From the NCBI RefSeq assembly GCF_028583425.1, contig NC_072801.1, positions 60,775,766 through 60,839,765 on the forward strand: a DNA stretch of 64,000 nt. Direction: 5' to 3'. The notes below the pieces were generated by a model. The model saw only the letters and a program-made list of their open reading frames with translations, was not told the origin of the DNA and searched no databases. The translations under genes and the position numbers were made by a program. This DNA comes from Eublepharis macularius. Taxonomy: Eukaryota; Chordata; Lepidosauria; Squamata; Eublepharidae. Shown here piece by piece: positions 1-12,297 of the stretch (positions are counted from its first letter, which is position 1; each line of letters starts with the position of its first letter).

Positions 1-287
1 AGGTCTAAGGATCCTAGCATAGCCTTTTTGGGTGGTCAGCGGGGACCCTTCCTGCCTTTTTTGCCAGTCAAAAAGCTGGTTGGATCAGACTCAGAAAGAG
101 TGGAATAGAGATAGATCTTTTGGGGGGGGGGGTTACCGATGAAGGTCATTAACTACAGCTTAAGATCAAAGAAAGAATTTCTTTACATTGTATGTCATTT
201 ATTTATAGAATTTGCTTCCACAAAATTTAATAATGATCATTAGTTTGCTATTTTTTTTTCAAAAAACGCCTTATGAAAGCTAGAGCT

Positions 288-484
288 TATGTGTGTTGTG
301 TGCCATCAAGTTGCAACCGACTTATGGAGACCCCAACAAGGGGCTTTCAAGGCAGGTGAGAAGCAGAGGTGATTCACCATTGCCTCCCTCTGCAGAGGCT
401 TCTTTGGTGGTTTCTCATTCAAGTACTGAGCCTGCTTATCTTCTGAGATCTAAAGAAACAGGGCTATATCATGCTGCCTTCCCT
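288..484 (-). repeat. 5S rRNA-derived SINE, copy 1
   Basis: On the minus strand AGATCTCAGAAGATAAGCAG followed by AGTACTTGAATGAGA matches the internal promoter region of 5S rRNA (GATCTCGGAAGCTAAGCAGG). The usual non-5S 3' part follows (CCACCTCTG... CTTGCAACTTGATGGCA type). Confidence 0.75.
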
Positions 485-1149
485 TCACCATTTAAATATT
501 AGCCATAATGAAACAAAACCTCCACATACAGAATCCGTATACCTCTGAATGTGAGGTGTGGAGTGCAATCAACAGGGCTGTTAATCTTTGCGCTCTGCTT
601 ATGAGCATCGAGAGGCATCTAATGGGTTATTGTTGCATGCAGGATGCTGGACTCAATGGATCTCTGATCTGATCCAGCAGGACTCTCCTTCTTCTAAGTG
701 ATAATTGAGCCATATTCTCTAGAGCACGATTTGATGCATTCCCCTCTGCAGTTTTGCATGGGAGATTCTCCCGCCTGCCTTTGCAGCAGCGGTGTTGTCC
801 CTGTTCAAATAAAGTGGTCGAAAATATCACACGCATACTTTTGTACAGTGAATTCTATCAAGAAGAAAGGATACAATTAATTATCCCACTACTCTATAGA
901 TTTAAACCATTCGAGTATTACATGGATTTTAGGCCCGAAACCCTTTGGGTATACCTTTTAGAGGATGGCCAGAGAACTGTATCTTACACAGTTGCAAAAT
1001 TCTGTGTGACAGCACTCAGAAAGCGGTATCATTTGACGAAGGAAACGTCAATTGCTGGGAAGTGAATTAACAAAGTGAGTGAGTTTTTACTGTTATATAT
1101 ATATAACATATATATGATTTTATCTTTTCTGTATTTACCCATTTTAAGT
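485..1149. other. No recognisable gene
   Basis: Only short frames without known motifs; no splice-flanked coding signal or repeat that I can name. Confidence 0.6.
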
Positions 1150-1211
1150 ATTTAAAAACTGTTCTTTTTATCTGTATTTTACTTGGCTGGTCTTGTGACC
1201 GTAATAAACCC

Positions 1212-1284
<73 letters not shown>

Positions 1285-1287
1285 CTG
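1150..1287. repeat. Repeat tail with (TTGA)n microsatellite
   Basis: GGTCTTGTGACCGTAATAAA followed by about 18 units of TTGA (1213-1286). The upstream piece looks like the tail of a LINE or SINE, and the microsatellite its expanded end. Confidence 0.8.
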
Positions 1288-1512
1288 AATTGAGCCATAT
1301 CGTTAGCAGCACGCCTTATCCTTTCAAAGACTTACAGTTTTCAGCTTTCTTGGATGGAGGCCATATAAACTAGTTCGTCATTCTAACAAAATCCACATTT
1401 CAAAGCCTGACCTCTGCCATACATTCAGTAATGTCCCACCATGATCAAGTCGCCGGTCTCACATCTGTATAATGGGAGTAAGAGCAACCTGCTTCATAGG
1501 ATTATTGTGAGG

Positions 1513-1630
1513 GGACGGGGCTCAGAGGCAGAGCATCTGCTTGGCGTGCGGAAGATCCCAGGTTCAATCCCCAACATCTCCAGGTAAAAGGATCTGTGAG
1601 CAGGTGATGTGAATGATCTCTACCGGAAGA
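1513..1630 (+). repeat. tRNA-derived SINE, type B (GCATCTGCTTGGC), truncated
   Basis: GGGGCTCAGAGGCAGAGCAT (A box) and GGTTCAATCCC (B box) with tRNA spacing, then CATCTCCAGGTAAAAGGATC and AGGTGATGTGAATGA of the SINE body. Cut off at about 1630. Confidence 0.75.
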
Positions 1631-1858
1631 TATAATTATATATGTATTATTATATTACTGTTTATTGATAGTATATATTGATCTTTTGCTTGCACTTATA
1701 GCACTTTGCACTTTCTTACAAATTGGATATATACAGTAAATGTGTGGTTGACATATCCTAAGCCAGGAGTTCTGGCATGAACCCTCACCCCAAAGCAATG
1801 ATGTCACTTCCAGGTTCATGCCACAAATGACATTGCACATTAAAGCAATGGTGATTTC

Positions 1859-2307
1859 CAGGGGTCATTTCATGGAAAAAGAGCTGGAGTAACTCATTAG
1901 CATGACTCATTAGCATAACTCATTAGCATATGCCACACTCCTTGCAATCACTGGAAGTGTGTCATTAGCATAACTAATATGCATATGCCACCCCCCCCTG
2001 ACATCACCTATCCTGGCTGTTTTGGACCCAATCCTGGCAATTCAGGGCCGAAATTGGCCCCAAAATGGCATAAAGGTTCTGAAAATGGCTGAAAAGGGTC
2101 CCCAAATGGTCAGGATCAGGCCGCTGCTGAGTGGGAGAGTGATCCACCACCCATCAGAGGCCTGATCTAGGCCATTTCAGCCCCAATCCAGGCTGAAATG
2201 GGCCCAAAATGGCTGAGAGTCAGTTGGGCGGGGCCACCTGACATGTGACCTCTTTGGGGAATTGCTGGAACTGCGTTCCAGCATGTTCCCCCTCGAAATG
2301 AACCCTG
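1859..2307. mobile_element. 449-bp non-autonomous hAT element
   Basis: Perfect 8-bp target duplication GTGATTTC at 1851-1858 and 2308-2315. Ends CAGGGGTCATTTC and GAAATGAACCCTG are inverted repeats. The interior has short inverted and direct repeats (CTCATTAGCAT repeated) and no coding frame. Confidence 0.85.
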
Positions 2308-2315
2308 GTGATTTC

Positions 2316-3232
2316 CCCAATATTTCCCCACCACTGCCCTACAGAGAGGCCATGGGAGTTGGTAGAAGCTGAGGACCCAGTTTATGTGGCATGCTGGGTG
2401 TGTGCTAAGTAACTCAGAAAACTTCAACTTGCTGGTTTGTCTCTCATTTAAGGGGTGCCGAGGCACAGCACTGACTCTCTCGTAATATCCTTCCAGAAAA
2501 AGCAGTCCCAATTTGGTGTCGACTGGAACATTCCTCAGACTTTGGGCCTGTTCTGAGGGGCATTCAGGGGCCTCATTTTCATGTCCTTCCTGTGTCCTTC
2601 AGAGCTTTCTTTGACACAACCGAGGTACTAGCAGTATGAGCATTCTCATTCCGAACAGCTGTGGTAAAAGGTTACAGATATTTTGGAAGCCTCTCCAGGC
2701 CTATTGTCTCTCAGTGTCTCATTTGAATCCGCTCCCTCCCTACCATATTTTAAAATAACCTTCAGCAGCCCGGGGTGGCATCCAACTCAGAGCTGTCCTC
2801 CCCTGTTTATTCCCTCCTGCATGTGCCTCCCCACAGCATTCACTGCCATGCCAAGCAAGTTTACCAATGGAAACTTTCTCAGACATTCTCTAACAAGCAA
2901 GTCACATTTTTATAAACGCAAATGTTATCTTCAATGACGCTTTTCTTCCGACATCCGGGAAGCAAGTCCAGGTTAATGTATGTTTGCCAGGTAAATTGAC
3001 CTGAGAAGTTTGGTGACTATTTGACCACTCATTTATAGGCAAACTTTATTATCTTCCTGTTACTACTAGCTTGCTGCTGAGCTGGCATGCCACACATGCC
3101 AACAATAGCACCAGAAAGCTTCTTCCTGTGTTCTGATTCAATGAGAGATACAGAGGGATTGAAGTTATCACTTGAACAAACCAAATGACCATAATGAAAT
3201 CAGCCCATATTAGATTAAAGAAAGGAGTCAAA
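2316..3232. other. No recognisable gene
   Basis: Frames up to 114 residues on the minus strand overlap the hAT element end and show no domain. Nothing else seen. Confidence 0.6.
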
Positions 3233-3324
3233 CAGTACAACCCTAAGCAAAGCTATCAGTGATTCCAGCTCATGGACTTCATGGGCTTAGAAGAAAGGTC
3301 TTAATTCTGTTTAGGACTGCAATG
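3233..3324. repeat. Diverged copy of the CAGTGCAATCC palindrome repeat
   Basis: CAGTACAACCCTAAGC at the left and GTTTAGGACTGCAATG at the right match the 46.9-kb element with several substitutions. Confidence 0.45.
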
Positions 3325-3602
3325 TTCCACTAGGAACATCAGAGAGGGTGAAGATCATGGCAGCTTCCCCTGTTTTCCCATGAAGAAGACTGTCCCTTTC
3401 CTTGTCATTGCCACAGCTAATGCAGAGGCATTTGCTCTGGCAACAGAGCACCCATGCGGAACTTTTAATGCACACTCTCTTCTATCAGCCACCTTTCCCC
3501 CATATTCCCTCCATGTATCCAATGCACCAACAGAGGGCTTTTAAAAACAATGGTAATCATTGTTGTGCTATAGCGCAATAATGTTATAATGCTCTATTAC
3601 CA

Positions 3603-3631
3603 CTCTGACCTGGATGGTCCAGGCTAACATG
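3603..3631 (+). repeat. 5S rRNA-derived SINE, copy 2, first part
   Basis: CTCTGACCTGGATGGTCCAG followed by GCTAACATG is the 5' end of the same SINE seen whole at 60.56 kb. It is cut by the TIR element and resumes at 4638. Confidence 0.65.
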
Positions 3632-4639
3632 GGTCAAATCCACATTACTCATTCTAAGTCGCATGTTCCCACCATTCCCCACGCAATCCCGAGTGCCGGT
3701 CACATTACCTCATTAAACAGATGCATTTCATTCGCGTTTCTCCCGAATATGTGGTCACAGGTTTTCAACGGGAGTTTCACGGTGGCCGTGAATGGGCCAA
3801 TGCGCAATTTACGCATTTTTTAAACCCCCCCCCCTTCCTGTCTCTCCGGCCGTTCCGAGAGTTCCTATTGGCTGATTCAACTTGCAAGTGCTCCGTAGTC
3901 TGCAAAAGACTGTTTTTGACTTCATAGCATTGGATTTATTGATTATGCTGTTTCTGAATCAAAACTGGTAGTTTGAAAAATCATTTTGGGGTGAATCCAT
4001 CCTCAGAACGGACTCGCGAAACTTCCTTTTTAACTGTTGTTTATTTTTTAAATTTTATATTACTGTAATATCGAAATTACAAAATATCGAAATAATGACA
4101 CTCCAAGGAAGTGAAACTTCAGTAAAATTCAGGCACTGAACTGTCCTGCATAGGAAATGCCCACGAAAGCTTCCCACATGCTTCCAAGGCTGATTCCACA
4201 CACGTTGGATAATCCACTTTCAATACTCTTTAGTGAAGATTTGAAACTGATTTTCCATGTGTGGAACAAAAAATCCACTTCTAAAGGATTACGAAAGTGC
4301 ATTGAAAGTGCACTATTCAACGTGTGTGGAAATGGCCCAAATTTCCAAAAAAGAAACGGGAGAGAGCCATCAGTGCTGTCAGTGGGGGAAAGAGAGGCAT
4401 CATTATCTTCAATGATGTTTCTTTATAAGGCAAGATCGAAATAACGGAAAAGTGCGCTCAAAAAAATAAAAAAAAATGGGCGGGAAAAAAAGGTCCCGCC
4501 CCAAAAAGCGGTTTTCGAGCGGCCGTGTGACCGGAGGGACGCGCGAGAAAGACGGATTGGAAGCAGGAATGTGAACGAAGAGGAAAAAATCGCAGATTGG
4601 AGGCAAACGAAAGATATCCGATAAACATGCGGGTAATGT
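3632..4639. mobile_element. 1-kb TIR DNA element inserted in a 5S-derived SINE
   Basis: Left end GGTCAAATCCACATTAC. The right end has the complement of ACATTACCCGCATGTTTATC. On both sides the flanking DNA is 5S SINE sequence that continues across the insertion. It contains no transposase and hosts the nested MITE 4188-4337. The exact right end is uncertain because the SINE and TIR sequences are similar there. Confidence 0.55.
4188..4337. mobile_element. 150-bp PIF-Harbinger-like MITE
   Basis: Ends GGCTGATTCCACACACGTTG and CAACGTGTGTGGAAATGGCC are inverted repeats, flanked by CAA on each side (4185-4187, 4338-4340). It sits inside the larger element 3632-4639. Confidence 0.7.
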
Positions 4640-4775
4640 CAGATCTCAGAAGCTAAGCAGGGCCAGACCTGGGTAGTGCTTGGATAGGAGCCCACCAAGG
4701 AAGTCTAGGGTTGCAACTCAGAGGCAGGCAATGGCGAGCCACCTCTGAATGTCCTCAGGGTCAGCTGGCGGGGGG
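4638..4775 (+). repeat. 5S rRNA-derived SINE, copy 2, second part
   Basis: GATCTCAGAAGCTAAGCAGG, GCTTGGATAGGAGCCCACC and AGGCAGGCAATGGCGAGCC follow the 5S box and SINE body. Confidence 0.75.
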
Positions 4776-4917
4776 TGGGGGGAAGAGAACTATTTCCTTT
4801 ATCTACTAGTTTCTACATGTTCCAAGCTCTTTCATTAATATGAAAAACGTAAGTGTCAGAGTTTTTGTTGTGGCTCAAACTGCTGCAATTTGGAAGACAA
4901 AGTGGAGACCACCTCCT

Positions 4918-5150
4918 AGTTTGGTGTAGTAGATAAGAGCATGGGACTCTAATCTGGAGAACGGGGTTTGATTCCTCACTCCTCCACTTGAAGCGAGCTT
5001 AGTGACCTTGGGTCAGTCACAGCTCTCTCAGAGCTCTCTCAGCCCAACCCACCTCACAGGGTGATTATTGTTGTGGGGTAATAATGACATACTTTGTAAA
5101 CCTCTCTGAGTGGGCATTAAGTTGTCCTGAAGGGTGGTATATAAATCAAA
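4918..5150 (+). repeat. tRNA-derived SINE, type A, copy 1
   Basis: A box GTGTAGTAGATAAGAGC, B box GGGTTTGATTCC, body GTGACCTTGGGTCAGTCAC and CACCTCACAGGGTGATTATT, then a GATGATGAGGATGAGG tail. The CCTCACAGGGTTGTTGT core resembles MIR/CORE-type SINEs. Confidence 0.7.
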
Positions 5151-5528
5151 TGTTGTTGTTATGATGATGAGGATGAGGATGAGGATGCAGCCTAATACTT
5201 AGTATTTAAGTGGGTTTTAGATAGTTTCTACTAAGCATTTTGCTCACATAATGACCATGCTCCTTACAACAATCCTGGAAGGTAGGCCTTGTCAGAGACA
5301 GCTGGTTCCAAAATAACAACAGCTAAGTTATATTACAAACGATAATACTAATGACAAGATAAAATGCATGTGTTTACACAGTGTGTTTCAAGCATTCAAA
5401 GAGGTTCCATGCACTTAGCTCAGTAATCCTGATGAAAATCCTGTGAAAGGTTCATTGGTATTGCTAATCTTTTATTTTAGGAGGAAGGCAGCCAAGCCCG
5501 AGAGATGGTTGATTTTGGCCATCTAGGG

Positions 5529-5610
5529 AATCCTAAGCAGGTCTACTCAGACGTAAGTGCTATTTTATTCAGTGGGGCTTACATCCAGGAAAATGTTCTT
5601 AGGATTGAAA
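5529..5610. repeat. Diverged copy of the CAGTGCAATCC palindrome repeat
   Basis: AATCCTAAGCAGGTCTACTC at the left and TTCTTAGGATTGAA at the right; the arms are shorter than at 46.9 kb. Confidence 0.45.
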
Positions 5611-8600
5611 CCCAGTGACTTTGTGGACGAGTTGTGGCTTACAGTTTTTTACTGGTCAAGATGGGGGCAGCCATCTTGAGTCTGCCACTTCATGATTAAA
5701 GGGGGGTGGGGGGTGGCTCTACTTTTTCATGAAAAGGAGGGAACGAGTGAGGGAAACTTCTCTGACATACTTTCCTCCTCAGCATAGCTCATTTCTAGTA
5801 TCAGAGCAGGACTGAAAGAAGTGTGCTTTTAGCAATGTGAGGTAAGCCAAGACATAGTTTAGCTCCCCTCACAAGCATGCCCTGTAGACAATAGACTATT
5901 GTTCCCCACTTTGTACCGGAATAGGGCAAAGACATGAAACAAATATATAATGGCATCATCACATCTCATTTGGCCCTTAGCCAGTGTGTTATACTTGTTC
6001 ACCTAAAATAGTAGAACAGTGGACAGAGTAAGAGCCAAACTAGATGTCAGAGCAGCCATGGGACCAACCTGTGGCTGCTGATGTCATTTGAGAGGAGAAT
6101 TTAGCCACTTAAATATTGCAATGAGGGCTCACCTGTGGTGTGGGAGTACCATGTGACACAAAACTGCATGGTGCCACCATGCTGTGGGCCCTTGCAGCAA
6201 TTTTTAAATGAACAAATTCTCCTCTAAAATGGTTGGACCTGTGGCTGCTGTAATGTGTAGTCTGGCCCTAAGCACAAGCTTTTCCTGAACTGTTCTCCAG
6301 CCTCAAACCTATGCACCAAAGGTTTTTTTAAGTTAAAAAAATGTTATCAGTTGAATTTGCTTATTTCATAGTGAGCCGTCTATAAGAATTGACGACTAGT
6401 TACCTGAACAGGTGTCAACCAAAAGATTGCTGTTTCAAGGCTCAAGAGTCACTCCTGATAGTATCTGAAATGGAAAAGAGGCTTTCTAACACCCCAGGCT
6501 GCTCAGTCGTGTCCCCTTCTCCCACTGCTGCCTTTGAGTGCAGGCTGCCTGTATGGGTGGGTTAATGGGACTGTTTCTGAGACTTAATCTGAGGTTGAAT
6601 ATCCAAATATTAAAGCATCTGCAGGGTACGTGAAGTCAACATGACTTTGAAAGATGTGACATCTCTTAAAATGAATGTGAGAACTCACATTTTGTCCAGA
6701 AACCTAACTCTCAGCAATGCCTAAGACATACAATCGCACAGTACAGAGGACCGCCCCCTCCCCGCCCCAACCCCAGTAGCTCATTCATGCTCAAAATTAT
6801 CTGTCTTTCACCTTCTATTATTGATCTGATTGTTCTAAGGCTGACAGGGGAAAAAAATCAAAACAGCTCCTTGGCCCAAACCCTACTACGCCTGAGGTCA
6901 AATGATTGGGCATGGTATTAGAGGTGATAAAAGTTTGGGGGAAGGATTTTGAATGAGTTTTGAGAAGATGAGCTGGGGAAATAAGAAGGGTGAAATAGAA
7001 TCCAGTTAGATCCGTGAAATCTAAAGAGAGAGGGCTTAAAGACGGAAGTCGGAGTATGAAAGAGAAAAATGTTTTTGGGGGGGGGGGGGTTGGCTTCAAA
7101 TGCATACATGGCTATGTCAAGCACAGTTGTGTGTCTTCATAATAATAATCACAAATTATCTCAGCATCTATTCTTTCCAAATGCTTACTCCTGCACCCCT
7201 GTTACACAGAGCAAAAACTCTCCCCAGAAACATTGCAGGTACCCCAAACATTTCCCCAAAGTTTGCCTCACCTGCAGATGGACAGGTCAGAGATATCCCT
7301 CTCTCCCTTAGCAGGCGCTGGCAGCTCCCGAGGCAAGGGTAGGGGCTGTGTGAGTCCTTATAATGGGGTAACCAGACACCTCTCCCCCCACCAACATTTG
7401 TATGAAGTGATTTGTTGAGAGGAGAGTGACACTAATATGAGTTCATCTGCACATTCCTAGGACAGAATGTTCACTTTTATAGCAAGCTAAAGAAGGACCG
7501 AGGGGTGGTCCCAAAAGTGATACTCGCTTTCAGGGAGGCAAGGAGAATTGGGGCTGGTTCCAATGAGACCACAGGATCTGACTTGTATTAAAAATTGCTC
7601 ACACCGGCCGACCACTCATTTCAACAGTGAAACTCAGGTGCAGCAAACTCCTAAAAGAGTAATTGTTATTTCATTTCATGGAGTGGGAAGAGAAATTTTG
7701 GCAGTTTACAGCTTCCATGTTATCTGGCTCATACAAGCGCAACTGTTGTGTAAGCATTCCCACCCACCCCGCCCTGAAAATTGGTTGCAGGCATTTCTTT
7801 CATTATTGTTGGAAATGACTCACAGATAAACGACTTCTGCATATTCTCTTCTGCCCCCCCCCCCCATCTTCAGTATAGGAATTACCTGGTCCAACTGCAA
7901 TTTCACGGTTCATGGTTGTGTGAAAGGACCCCATTCAAGCAATGTGCTCTCCCTGCATCCCAAGATGGTTGGGAGAGGTCACCTGACCTCACATGAAGTG
8001 GGGAATGACAAAAAAATCCCCAGACCTACAACCCCACCAAACCCAACCCCTAAACATATAACGGCTAAAGATTACAGGCATTCTGTGTAGACATTCACCT
8101 GAAATCTGCATCTAGCAGGTCCGGTTTAGGGTGTGGTTTTACAGATGCACTTAGGACTTAATGCAGCAAAGAAAATATAAAATTTGACAGAGACACTCTT
8201 CTTTTATATTCAGGATATACAGAAGGGCCTCTAGGGTTGTATGCCTTGCTATAGTAATCCAGTGTGCCACTGCAGACTTTGGTACAGGTGTATGCAGAAG
8301 TGGCCTGCCCACTAGCTGGCCCTAGGTAATTTTCTAGGGCACCGTAGAGCCAGGGGCACCAAAAGCAAGCAGTACCGAGGTGCCCCTGGCTCCAGTGTTG
8401 CCATCAGGATGGCTGTCCAGTTTCTTCACTCACTTGTATTAGAAACTGGAAGTGGCAGGTGACACTCTAGGGTTCCATAGACATAGCATTGCTACCCCCA
8501 GGTGGGGGTGGGGATCCCCTCCCTCCTGGTGGAGTTTCTTGTAACCACTCTGAGCAGTGGCAGGAGGAAAATGTAATAAAACAAATAGCCTTTGGCCAGT

Positions 8601-8956
8601 GGTGTAGCATCACTTCCAGGTAAATCTGGAAGTGACATCACACTTCTCTAGGAATTGGCTGATTCCTAGAGATGAGAGGGAAGTAAAACCAGTGTTCTCT
8701 GTGAATTGCCTCTCTAAGAATTGGCTGAAGCTCTTTGGTGAACCTGTAGAGGTTTTGGTAATTTATAGAGAGGTATAATGTCACTTCCAGGTTTACCTGG
8801 ATGTCATGTCACACTTTCGGCCAATGGCTCCCCACCCCATTTCCTTGCTGCCTGGTGTCTTGGAGGTTGCTAGGGCCAGCGTGGAAAACCTACAAAGACA
8901 TTTGGGAATTCCTAGAGCATAGCATGGAAGTGTCATCACTTTTAAGGAAGTGAGGT
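5611..8956. other. Mostly unannotatable DNA (apart from the MITE at 6031)
   Basis: Homopolymer runs of G and C (7077-7090, 7854-7865) and short frames only. A GTCACTTCC-like stretch near 8600-8830 may be a decayed repeat. No gene signal. Confidence 0.55.
6031..6269. mobile_element. MITE with long inverted arms
   Basis: AGAGCCAAACTAGATGTCAG... at the left pairs with ...TGTAATGTGTAGTCTGGCCCT at the right; inner GAGAGGAGAATTT pairs with AAATTCTCCTCT. The arms are about 65 bp with several mismatches. No coding frame. Confidence 0.55.
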
Positions 8957-9127
8957 AATCATGGTCAGTGGGAGTACACCCGCTGTGTGCTGGCCCAGGA
9001 GAGTTTTTGCCCAGGCCTTCCCCCCACCCCCACCAGCCAGATGACTGGCAGCGGGGGGGGGGGGGAGGGCAGCAGAGGCTGGGAGCAGGGGATCCCCCAC
9101 CCCCACCAGGGAACCTGACAGCCCTAG
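8957..9127. repeat. GTCACTTCC-family repeat, partial
   Basis: GTGTGCTGGCCCAGGAGAG and CCCACCCCCACCAGGGAACC, followed by TGACAGCCCTA, match the right part of the family. Confidence 0.4.
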
Positions 9128-10298
9128 GTAGCTCAGCTAACATTCCTTACCTCCTCATTCTCCAGACACCTTTAAATACAGTTTGGCAAGCTGCTGAAGT
9201 GGTACATCCCAAACTATTGTTTGACACTGTGTGGGACTTGGGCAATAAAGAGATAATCAGAGTGGCCTTCTGGGTGGCATGCCTTGGGGAGTGTGCCCCC
9301 CATAGCGGTGTGATGAACACAGGAGGGAGCATTGCCAGCTTTTCAGCCAGACTTCTGAAGCTGCACCTTAGCGGTCAGAATTTTTGGCTGCTGATTTTTG
9401 CAGCTCAAACTACTGTTAAGGATGCAGGTACAGGCCAGGCTAGATGTTCTTTCTCACCACTTGCCAAGGCAAAGGAAATCCAGTCTTTTATTATTTTACT
9501 TTTTTTGGCAACATAGGGATTATGCGTGTATATTTTGCAATTCATACTTAGTAAACAAGCCTGTTTTATTTTTTTATTTTTTTTGTAAAAACAGTCACAC
9601 ACCGTGCGTAGGGCCAATGAGCCACCTAGAGCTACATGTCTGAAGAATAACCACAGATATAGTTCGAAACTGGCGGAGCTGGAGCCTGCCATCCCAGTCT
9701 GGCCTGCCCTCTACATCACCCCATTCGTGTGTCTGAACCCTGATACAGCAAACCATTTTACAGCAGTGTCCCTGAGTCACAGTGCCCTGGTAGGTACACT
9801 TATACTTCATGGCCTTCCCAAGAGCAAAACGCACTGGCATCCATCAGAGGAGCAGAGAATAGAAATGGCTAAGCTGTGAAGACCCTGCCCCCCTTCTCAT
9901 TGTTCTGGATGGAATGCAGGAGTAACAAGAGCCTTCCCAGCTGTTGGAAGGAAGATAAACTTAGTCTAGGGGGTCAGGAATGAGAGGCCATAGACTGTGT
10001 GTGTGTATGAAGTATGGTGTGTGTGTGTGTGTGTGGGGGGGTAATACTGATGGCAGGAGTTAGCAATCATAGTTGTACTTGGAACAAGATATCTTTTCTT
10101 TTATACCTCGTTTTTATATTGCTAGGCCTTGCAGGCAGTCTACAGATTGGGAGATTTCTGAATGGAAGGGGTTGTGTGAGCACTGAAAGGTTCAGGTGAA
10201 GATTCTCAGACAACGTAAGTTATTTTGCCTCGTTCCTTCTGATGGGAGTAATGGCTGAGAGGAAGCCTCAGGAGAACTGTTTTTAAAAAGCCTCATTC
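9128..10298. other. No recognisable gene
   Basis: A 182-residue plus-strand frame (8968-9516) starts in a repeat and has no motif. A GT microsatellite is the only named feature. Confidence 0.55.
10013..10037. repeat. (GT)n microsatellite
   Basis: A GT run at 10016-10033 followed by seven G; a shorter GTGTGTGTATG run precedes it. A similar GT/GC run is at 19397-19422. Confidence 0.9.
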
Positions 10299-10514
10299 CG
10301 GTTGCCAAATCCAGGTTGGGAAATTCTTGGAGATTTGGGGGTGGAGCCTCGGGAGGGTGGAGTTTGGGGAAGGGAGGGAGCTCAGTGGGGAAGTGATGCC
10401 ATAGAATTCACCCTCTGAAGCTAATATAGTTTTCAGGAGAACTGATCTATGTAGTCTGGAGACCAGTTGTGATTCTGGGAGATCTCCAGGATACACCAGG
10501 AAGTTGGCAACCCT
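10299..10514. repeat. GGTTGCCAA/TTGGCAACC dispersed repeat, copy 1
   Basis: Ends GGTTGCCAAATCCAGG and AGTTGGCAACCCTG are inverted. The interior includes TTGGAGATTTGGGGGTGGAG and GTAGTCTGGAGACCAGTTGT. Common in squamates; probably a non-autonomous DNA element. Confidence 0.55.
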
Positions 10515-10569
10515 GCTGTAGAATGAGTTAAAAGTCTTCACTTAACTGCAAACATTCTTGCCGTTTATG

Positions 10570-11533
10570 GACCCAGAATCCACACTTCCCTACCTTCCGC
10601 TTTTCATGTGCATTAATCACGCTGGATTCTATCCCACAATGTCCCAGTCTGTGTTCACATCCCTTCTCTTACTGCCGTTGCCTTGCGCTATACTTCGTCC
10701 ACATCCCTGGTAGAATCGCGCAATACGGGGCGGGTTTAGATCCAACGTTTAGATGACGACATCGCGTTCATTTTTTCCCCATTTTTTCATCAGATTTCCG
10801 CTATAGCGGGTTTTTTTGCTAAATTGCTATAGCAAGGCCACACCCCTATGATGCCTGTGATTGGTTAATGTTATTCTATGCCTTCTTCTTTGAAATCCAT
10901 TGGACCATTATTCTGACAGGCTAATTTGAACTGATATTTAAGGTGGGGGTGATCCAAACTCTCCAAATGGGCAGACTAATTATTTGACGCTTGAATGTAT
11001 AGCGGGTTTCCGCTATAACGGTAATTTCAACAGTTAAAAAAAAATTTATTTTAACAGCCCCCAATATTTCCGACTGTTCGGCATCCTAAAAATGACACGG
11101 AAATGGAAATGACGCCACCCCTTGATGTCTCCACAGGGATTTTGGAGCACCCCGATTAAGATTTATGGCTGAGATTGCGCAACAATGCTGGGGAAGTCAC
11201 CTTTAAAAAAAAGGGGGGGAAGGGCGGGCAGGCAGGCATGCTGCAGAGAGAGTGGAAAAGCTTGATAATTGCACGGCAAAGAGGGAAAGGCTGCAAACAC
11301 GGAAGTGGGGTGGTTTGAAGGGGGCAGTCTCCTTGTGAAACGCTTCTATTTGTCCACATCCACGGTGAGAACCGCACAAGAGAAGCGTTTGAATGCATGA
11401 CAAATTCATCTGAGGTGCAATGTGAAAGACACGAGAGAATGGCGGGATTGAGATAAGAGAATGTGAACAGCCCTCTGAGAAGCAAATAACAGGCGGGGGA
11501 AAAGCGGAAAACTTGAGACGTGTGGATTTGGCC
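10570..11533. mobile_element. 964-bp non-autonomous TIR element, same end type as the 15.75-kb MITE
   Basis: Ends GACCCAGAATCCACAC and GTGTGGATTTGGCC. The right flank begins CAG, as in the related copies. Interior CGCTATAGCGGG and AGCGGGTTTCCGCTATAAC form internal inverted pairs. No coding frame. Confidence 0.55.
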
Positions 11534-11930
11534 CAGGAACTGGATTTGGTTTCACCTAGGGGCTTTCCCTCCTGAAATATTCCTTCCTTCAGTTCCTTTT
11601 TAGTCATCTTTACATAACCTTGTCTCTGTGTGTATCTTGGTTTCATTCTAAATATTTATTTCTAAATATTTCTAAATATTAACTGCTTGTACTGGGTCCT
11701 TCCTAGTTTATTAATAACATAGATGATTTTAGAGTAAGAGACATGATGTTTTATATATTTGTTCTCTTTGTATTGGTTGAGGTGTGGCATGTGGAAAAGG
11801 AAGCACTCCCTGGAGGGTGCTTTAGACTGGACGTTCATGTGCTACATCAAGTATTTAGCTGAATGTGGCTCATCTTCTTGCATTAGTCTTGCTCACTGTT
11901 CATTGCATTTATGCAACATATGATTTACAT

Positions 11931-12290
11931 TAGGAGGTCTCCAACCTTTTTGAACCTGTGGGCACATTTGGAATTCTGACTCAGTGTGGTGAGTGCAGCA
12001 ACAAAATGGCTGCCACAAAATGGCTGCTGCAGGAGACAGTGGCAGTCATAAAATGGCTGCTACAGCTTACCTTCAGTTACATACATGTCCTTGTGTTGTG
12101 GAAGCAGCTTCTGCCAAAGCAATGTTTTAAAAAAATTTGCACAGTCAATTTGTGCTCCAATGTCCAATCAGAAGCCATGCTTGGCAAAAGCCCCACCTGG
12201 CTCCACCCACTTAATAAAAACACTTGGTGGGCACTAGAAAATGGTCAGTGGGCATAATTGTGCACATGGACATCATGTTGGGAACCCCTG
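11931..12290. mobile_element. hAT-like dispersed element
   Basis: Begins TAGGAGGTCTCCAACC and ends GTTGGGAACCCCTG, imperfect inverted repeats. The interior has repeated AAAATGGCTGC blocks. No clean target duplication could be fixed. Confidence 0.5.
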
Positions 12291-12297
12291 GATTTAT

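Noticed and set aside
1067-1312. Minus-strand frame with repeated NQSI
   Set aside because: Translation of the (TTGA)n microsatellite. The same applies to the LLTY repeats at 17310-17534.
8968-9516. 182-residue plus-strand frame
   Set aside because: Begins in a GTCACTTCC-family repeat, rich in P/G from homopolymer runs, no motif or splice context.
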